Of a stretch of DNA of 11,941 bases, positions 8,411 through 11,941 are shown in pieces. The DNA is from Stemphylium vesicarium (lineage: Eukaryota; Ascomycota; Dothideomycetes; Pleosporales; Pleosporaceae). The notes under the pieces are model-generated. The model was not told the DNA's origin. It was given only the letters and a program-made list of their open reading frames with translations, and ran no database searches. The position numbers and the translations under genes were made by a program. The stretch lies in contig QXCR01000375.1 in the NCBI GenBank assembly GCA_004380135.1, forward strand, positions 1 through 11,941, written 5' to 3'. Each line of letters begins with the position of its first letter. Position 1 is the first letter of the stretch.

Positions 8411-9496
8411 TTAAAGAACTGCGTTAATACGTCGCGGCATAGACGTAATAAGGCTGCGCACCAGGTTTTCGGGTATAGCAGCCCACGCCTCCTTTAAGCC
8501 CATCTCAAATTCAGCCCACTCACTTTCTAAGCCTCTTATATAATTGAGATGAGGTTTGCGCTTATAGAGCTTCTTTTTAAGACTCTACCATAAGTGTTCT
8601 ATTAGGTTGAGGTTGGGTGAGTAGAGTAGCTAATTAATAGTATAAACACTATAAAGCTCTAACCACTCCCTTAAGTAATAGGTAGTGTATATTAGTGCGT
8701 TATTCTATATAAATAATTTGCCTAGTCTATAGTAATCTTAGAGTCCTTTCTTGAGAGCCCTAGTATAGCTAAGGCTTATATACCTATTGCGCTTTGCTAA
8801 TGCGTCGCGGGTTATAATTACTAGAGGACTACGCCCAATTTTACCCCCTAGAGTCATCCAAATTGAGGCCCAAACCATGCGAGCTGGCTGCTGGCTAGTC
8901 TCCTTCTCCTCTACCATCTCATGCCTCCATTTGTTCGCTGGTAAACGCCAAACCCAGCAAGGGTTGCGGCCAGATCCGCGGGCAATGCTGCACTCATCGC
9001 TGAACTTTAGAGTAGTACGATCCCAGTCGAAACTAGCCCATTGTAGAGCCCATTCACGGCGAAGTTTGGCAGTAGTTGCGTTAATTTTAGGCCTCCGGGC
9101 GGCTCTGTACTTAGAGTAGTTTGTACTTGCAAGTGCGCGGGCGATAGTTCGATATGAAACTAGTGGTGTCGTTCTATCACCGTCAAGGCCCGCGGCTATA
9201 TAGAGAGCGCTATACTCGATTGTAGGATCTTTCTTTACGATGATAAGAAGACGACGATAATCTCTACTAGTTAAAATTGGTGGGCGACCCATACGATCGT
9301 TCTTGGTGTGGTGGGCAGTTGATTTCCATCGCGCGATAATCTTCTATACAGCGCGTTGTGTACAACCCAGTGTCTTACTGATTTCGCGCGTCGATAGACC
9401 AGCGTCAACCTAGGCTAAGATATACACGCGTTGCGTTTCTAATAATTCACCTCTAGGCATTCGATTAACCGAAATTTTAGTGCCAAAAGACTTCAT
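8411..9496 (-). pseudogene. Tc1-type DD34E transposase, six in-frame stops
   Basis: This enzyme cuts and pastes the element at TA sites. One frame runs 361 codons from ATG at 9496 to TAA at 8411-8413, the usual Tc1 length. An in-frame ATG at 9460 is a second candidate start. The N-terminus reads VDAGLSTREISKTLGCTQRAV, a helix-turn-helix, followed by MGRPPILTSRD near 9292 and a second DNA-binding region (VSYRTIARAL). The first catalytic Asp is in FSDECSI. The second, expected before NALIYTT, has become Asn. The final Glu lies in YSPNLNLIEHLW, a damaged SPDLNPIE motif; the spacing from the second position is 34 residues, hence DD34E. Stops (minus-strand triplets) lie at plus positions 9410-9412, 9344-9346, 8738-8740, 8705-8707, 8630-8632 and 8585-8587. 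The damage fits RIP and is heaviest in the C-terminal third. The frame has no indels, so it must have been young when mutated. Confidence 0.93.
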
Positions 9497-9555
9497 ATTA
9501 ATAGAATTGTGTGGTGTTGCAGAAGATACCCGTCTTGTGATCTCATGTTGTTCTT

Positions 9556-9598
9556 GGGCCCGTGCGTTTAGCGCGAACAGACTTTTGGCTTAGTACTG
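9556..9598. repeat. Right terminal inverted repeat of the Tc1 element
   Basis: This is the partner of 8246-8288. On the minus strand it starts CAGTACTAAGCC. The TA duplication follows at 9599-9600. Confidence 0.9.
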
Positions 9599-9858
9599 TA
9601 TATACGTTATTAATATACTAGAAGAAGATATTATTCTAAAAAAGAGCTAGTTAGATTACTATAAGATATCTATTAACTTAGCTAAAAAAAGCCTCTATAT
9701 CTACTTAGTAAGTATCTAAGTATAAATAGAGAAAGAGAAAAAACTACTATTTAAGCTATAATAAGTAAATATAGTAATATTTACTATATTAGCTTATAAG
9801 AAAAGTCTAAGTAAGATTTAGATATTTACTATATTAATTATAGATATTAATAAGGCAT
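9599..9858 (+). pseudogene. Gypsy pol linker between protease and reverse transcriptase
   Basis: This piece of gypsy pol lies between the two insertions. In phase 0, which is pol's phase 1 shifted by the 1355-base Tc1 insertion, it reads NILEEDIILKKS, INLAKKSLYIYLVSI and ends IIDINKAL just before the MITE. Such weakly conserved sequence joins protease to reverse transcriptase in gypsy elements. It is RIP-mutated, with several stops. Only its frame and position identify it. Confidence 0.6.
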
Positions 9859-9860
9859 TA

Positions 9861-10294
9861 ACGTACCTCACGGGTTGACGGACCACACGGGTTGGCGGGA
9901 CACCTTATTCTACTAGGGAAAATTAATAATCTAAGGCTTAATAACTCTAAATTTACTAATTAAAAATTTCTAAAAATTTAATATAATATTTCTATATATT
10001 TAAAAGTTATAACGTTAAAATTTGGAGAGCTCTAGTCTAATAAGGCTAGAGCTATTTAGTTTTCAAAATAATACGCTAAAATTCCTTAGTAAAAAAGTAA
10101 AACTTCTTTTTTTTTTAGGCTTAGCGGCCTAAAACTCTACTAAAGTAATCTCTCTATATATAGAAACTTCATTAAAAAGTTTTAAAGAGATCTAATTAGC
10201 ATATCTAGAGTTATTAAGTCTTAGATTATTAATTTTCTCTAGTAAAATAAGGTGTCCCGCCAACCCGTGTGGCCCGCCAACCCGTGAGGTACGT
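9861..10294. mobile_element. 434-bp MITE with 102-bp terminal inverted repeats
   Basis: The element begins ACGTACCTCACGGG and ends CCCGTGAGGTACGT, between TA at 9859-9860 and TA at 10295-10296. Terminal inverted repeats span 9861-9962 and 10193-10294 with only a handful of mismatches. Each carries two tandem 17-mers starting CACGGGTTG (left 9869-9885 and 9886-9902), giving four copies in all. The interior (9963-10192) is AT-rich, non-coding and holds an AGCTCTAG/CTAGAGCT stem. Its ends differ from those of the nearby Tc1 element, so a different transposase, perhaps pogo/Fot1-like, must have moved it. It interrupts gypsy pol between linker and reverse transcriptase. Confidence 0.85.
9869..9902 (+). 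repeat. Tandem pair of 17-mers in the MITE's left end
   Basis: CACGGGTTGACGGACCA is followed directly by CACGGGTTGGCGGGACA. The same pair lies inverted in the right end (about 10253-10286). Paired subterminal motifs of this type are likely transposase-binding sites. The first left copy carries two G-to-A changes relative to the right-end copy. Confidence 0.7.
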
Positions 10295-10296
10295 TA

Positions 10297-11643
10297 TAAT
10301 TTAAAAAGAAGATAGATATAAAAGTAATACTATCTACTTAGTACTAAGAGTTCTATAAGTTATTTAATCTAAAAAAGGTAAATAAGCTATCTCTATATAG
10401 AGGTCTAGAAGTAGACTATAAAATTAAACTTAACTTAAAAAATACTTAGCTACTATAGAGACTACTATATAGTATATCTAAAAAAGAGTTATTAATTTTA
10501 TATAAGAAGCTTATATCTCTACTTAAGAAAGAATTTATCTAAGTTAGTAGCTTATTAATAGCTACGCTAGTGTTATTTGCGAAAAAGCTAGAAAGAGGCC
10601 TCCGCCTTTATATTAACTATAGGGCGTTAAATAAGATTGTTAAAAAGAATAGATACTCTTTTTCTCTAATCTAAGAGACGCTTAATAACCTAAATAAGGC
10701 GAAATAGTTTACTAAGCTAGATATTATTATAGCCTTCTATAAGATTCGCGTTAGAGAAAGCAATAAATAGAAGACTACGTTTAAAACGCGCTTTAGGCTA
10801 TTTAAGTAGTTAGTTACCCCCTTTAGTATAGTAAACTCTCTAAGCACCTTCTAGTAGTATATTAACTAGAATCTATAAGAGTACCTTAACGACTTCCACT
10901 TAGCTTACCTTAATAATGTATTAATCTATATAAATAGAAGTAAAAGCTAATACTAGAAGTACGTCTAAAAGGTACTTAGTAAGCTATAGATAGCTAGACT
11001 CTACGTAGATATTAAAAAGTGCGAGTTTAAGATTAAGTCTATAAAGTACCTAAGGTTTATTATTAAAGTTAAAAAAGAAATTAGTATAAACTCTATAAAG
11101 ATAGCTATAATCTATAAATAAGAAGCGCTAAGTATAGTTAAGAGAGTAAGATTATTCTTAGAGTTTACTAACTTCTACTAAAAGTTTATTAGAAACTTTA
11201 TTTAAGTTACTATATCTCTTATTAAGCTTACTAGTAATATAACTTTCTAGTAAAGTTCTAAAGAGTAATTAGCCTTTAAGAAGTTAAAGAAAGTCTTTAT
11301 CTTAGAGCCTATACTAGCTAGCTTTAACTTAGATAAGAAGATAGTACTAGAGTATAACTTATTAGAATATACTATAAAAGGGGTACTTTCCTAATATAGA
11401 GATAATAGTATCTTAAGACTATATATATATTTCTTAAAGAAGAATAATCTCTATAAGTATAACTATAAGATTTATAATAAGAAACTACTAGTAGTAGTTT
11501 ACTATTTAGAGAAGTAAGACGCTAAACTACGCTTAATTATTAAATTTAAAATAATTACTAATTATAAAAATCTAAAGTACTTTATAAGACCTAGAATATT
11601 AAATAAGTATTAAATAAAATAGTCTCTTCTACTAGAACGCTAT
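10297..11643 (+). pseudogene. Gypsy reverse transcriptase and RNase H, RIP-degraded, cut at 3' end
   Basis: This part of pol copies the element's RNA into DNA and removes the RNA strand. Phase 1 reads YINYRALNKIVKKNRYSFSLI near 10603-10670, then FTKLDIIIAFYKIR near 10710-10750 and KTRFRLFK, all standard gypsy blocks. The catalytic YLDD box reads YLNN at 10906-10917, so both Asp are Asn. RNase H follows: AFKKLKKVFILEPILASFNLD (~11270), VLEYNLLEYTIKGVLS with its Asp changed to Asn (~11350), YNYKIYNKKLLVVV (~11460) and NYKNLKYF, normally DHKNLEYF (~11560). Stops are scattered throughout in CAG, CAA and TGG context. The frame ends at LLLERY where the 170-bp repeat begins at 11644. The integrase is missing from the window. 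Confidence 0.88.
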
Positions 11644-11813
11644 TGTCAGGCGGACGGATTTGAACGGCCCTCGCTGACTCAGCGAGGGCTATATAGGCTT
11701 ACCCTTCGCTATCGTGGCTCGATAGCGAATCGTCTCTAGTCAATACAGACCATTACAAGCCTTACTATGTGACATTGGGTGTATCCAGTATCGATCTATT
11801 CATATTCCTGACA
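11644..11813 (+). repeat. 170-bp TGTCAGG/CCTGACA repeat, probable 5' LTR (copy 2)
   Basis: This is an inverted copy of 3696-3864, ~96% identical. It starts TGTCAGGCGGACGG, ends ATTCCTGACA, and interrupts gypsy pol after 11643. Inside it has a near-perfect CCTCGCTGACTCAGCGAGG hairpin, a TATA-like CTATATAGG and the 10-bp TTCGCTATCG/CGATAGCGAA stem. An open frame with ATG at 11863 starts 50 bases downstream, a normal LTR-to-gag distance, so I favour a 5' LTR of a plus-strand element running off the window. Against this, the following TTCGATTCGCTCTACC does not match the usual initiator-tRNA primer site. The left flank GCTAT would be the target duplication to look for at the far end. A solo LTR or minus-strand 3' LTR remains possible. 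Confidence 0.55.
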
Positions 11814-11862
11814 TTCGATTCGCTCTACCCTACGATACTCTCGTACACGCCAATTCGTCACG

Positions 11863-11941
11863 ATGAGCTCGAGCGCGGTCCGCACGAGCGCACCTGCGCG
11901 CAACAAGAGAGCTGCTGTGTCTAGAGGACGCAACACCAACG
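11863..11941 (+). CDS. Start of an open reading frame, possible retrotransposon gag (partial)
   Basis: The frame starts ATGAGCTCGAGCGCG and stays open for 26 codons to the window edge, giving MSSSAVRTSAPARNKRAA followed by an Arg/Asn-rich stretch. There is no RIP damage. The frame is also open upstream to 11815, so the true start is not certain. Position just after the 170-bp repeat suggests the gag of a younger LTR element; the basic, serine-rich N-terminus is compatible but not diagnostic. It could also be a host gene or chance. I recognise no domain. Confidence 0.3.
   Translation, partial: MSSSAVRTSAPARNKRAAVSRGRNTN

Larger units (their letters stand above)
8246..9598 (-). mobile_element. 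Complete Tc1/mariner-family transposon (1353 bp), inactive
   Basis: The element has 43-bp terminal inverted repeats (8246-8288 and 9556-9598) that match at 38 positions. They start CAGT, as in the Tc1 group, and share the block GTCTGTTCGCGCTAAACGC. It is flanked by TA on both sides and carries one transposase gene on the minus strand. It interrupts gypsy pol. Both ends and the N-terminal two-thirds of the gene are little mutated, while the transposase C-terminus is heavily RIP-mutated. An intact relative elsewhere could still mobilise it through the repeats. Confidence 0.92.
6658..11643 (+). mobile_element. Ty3/gypsy retrotransposon, 3'-truncated, with two nested insertions
   Basis: In order: 5' LTR, gag, protease, linker, reverse transcriptase and RNase H, all on the plus strand. 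The element is interrupted by a Tc1-type transposon at 8246-9598 and a MITE at 9861-10294. After subtracting each insertion and one TA, pol stays in frame: codon phase 1 before Tc1, 0 between the two, 1 after the MITE. At 11643 it is cut within the end of RNase H by the 170-bp repeat; integrase and 3' LTR are not in the window and may continue beyond the right edge. Almost every CpA and TpG has been lost, so no product can be made. Protein order (RNase H after RT, no integrase before RT) and motifs separate it from copia. Confidence 0.88.

Noticed and set aside
8787..9119. Open frame of 110 codons on the plus strand
   Set aside because: Antisense to the Tc1 transposase.
3696..11813. One giant 8.1-kb DNA transposon with 170-bp terminal inverted repeats
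   Set aside because: The outer flanks (GTCAT and TTCGA) show no target duplication, and the right repeat cuts gypsy RNase H mid-domain. Two separate insertions explain it better.
1..11941. CRISPR array, bacterial operon or defence system
   Set aside because: There are no spaced direct repeats or operon-like genes; element types and RIP indicate a filamentous fungus.

Overview
This window looks like a transposon graveyard in a filamentous ascomycete genome. I find no intact host gene and no RNA gene. Most of the sequence shows the signature of repeat-induced point mutation (RIP): CpA and TpG are nearly absent, TpA is in large excess, and CpG survives. For example, in 7201-7260 I count 15 TpA, 0 CpA and 0 TpG, against 2 TpA, 3 CpA and 6 TpG in 8881-8940. 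Reading frames are still recognisable, but CAG, CAA and TGG codons have become stops, and Asp, His and Cys active-site codons have become Asn and Tyr.

Layout, left to right. (1) 1-~2022: the 3' end of a Ty1/copia element, with the pol C-terminus (reverse transcriptase and RNase H), a purine tract and a short 3' LTR. (2) 2024-3424: the C-terminal part of a hAT transposase whose N-terminus is missing where the copia LTR abuts it, followed by AT-rich DNA with repeated AGTTTAG/CTAAACT motifs. (3) 3696-3864: a 169-bp TGTCAGG...CCTGACA repeat, then a 119-bp element with the same terminal heptamers inside a 5-bp target duplication. (4) ~4090-4745: non-coding DNA without RIP. (5) 4746-6657: RIP-mutated DNA with a candidate 538-bp LTR and its degraded internal region. 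(6) 6658-11643: a Ty3/gypsy element with 5' LTR, gag, protease, reverse transcriptase and RNase H. It has been invaded by a complete 1353-bp Tc1-type transposon (8246-9598, minus strand) and a 434-bp MITE (9861-10294). (7) 11644-11813: an inverted, ~96% identical copy of the 169-bp repeat, which cuts gypsy pol. It is followed by little-mutated DNA with a short open frame (ATG at 11863) that may begin the gag of a younger retrotransposon.

The nesting is well supported. Both DNA transposons sit between TA duplications, and removing each length plus one TA keeps gypsy pol in one frame (codon phase 1, then 0, then 1). The order is gypsy first, Tc1 and MITE later, and the TGTCAGG element at the right edge last relative to gypsy. 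The most unusual feature is how patchy the RIP is: lightly mutated islands lie inside single elements that are otherwise heavily mutated. I see no sign of a new enzymatic or defence system.
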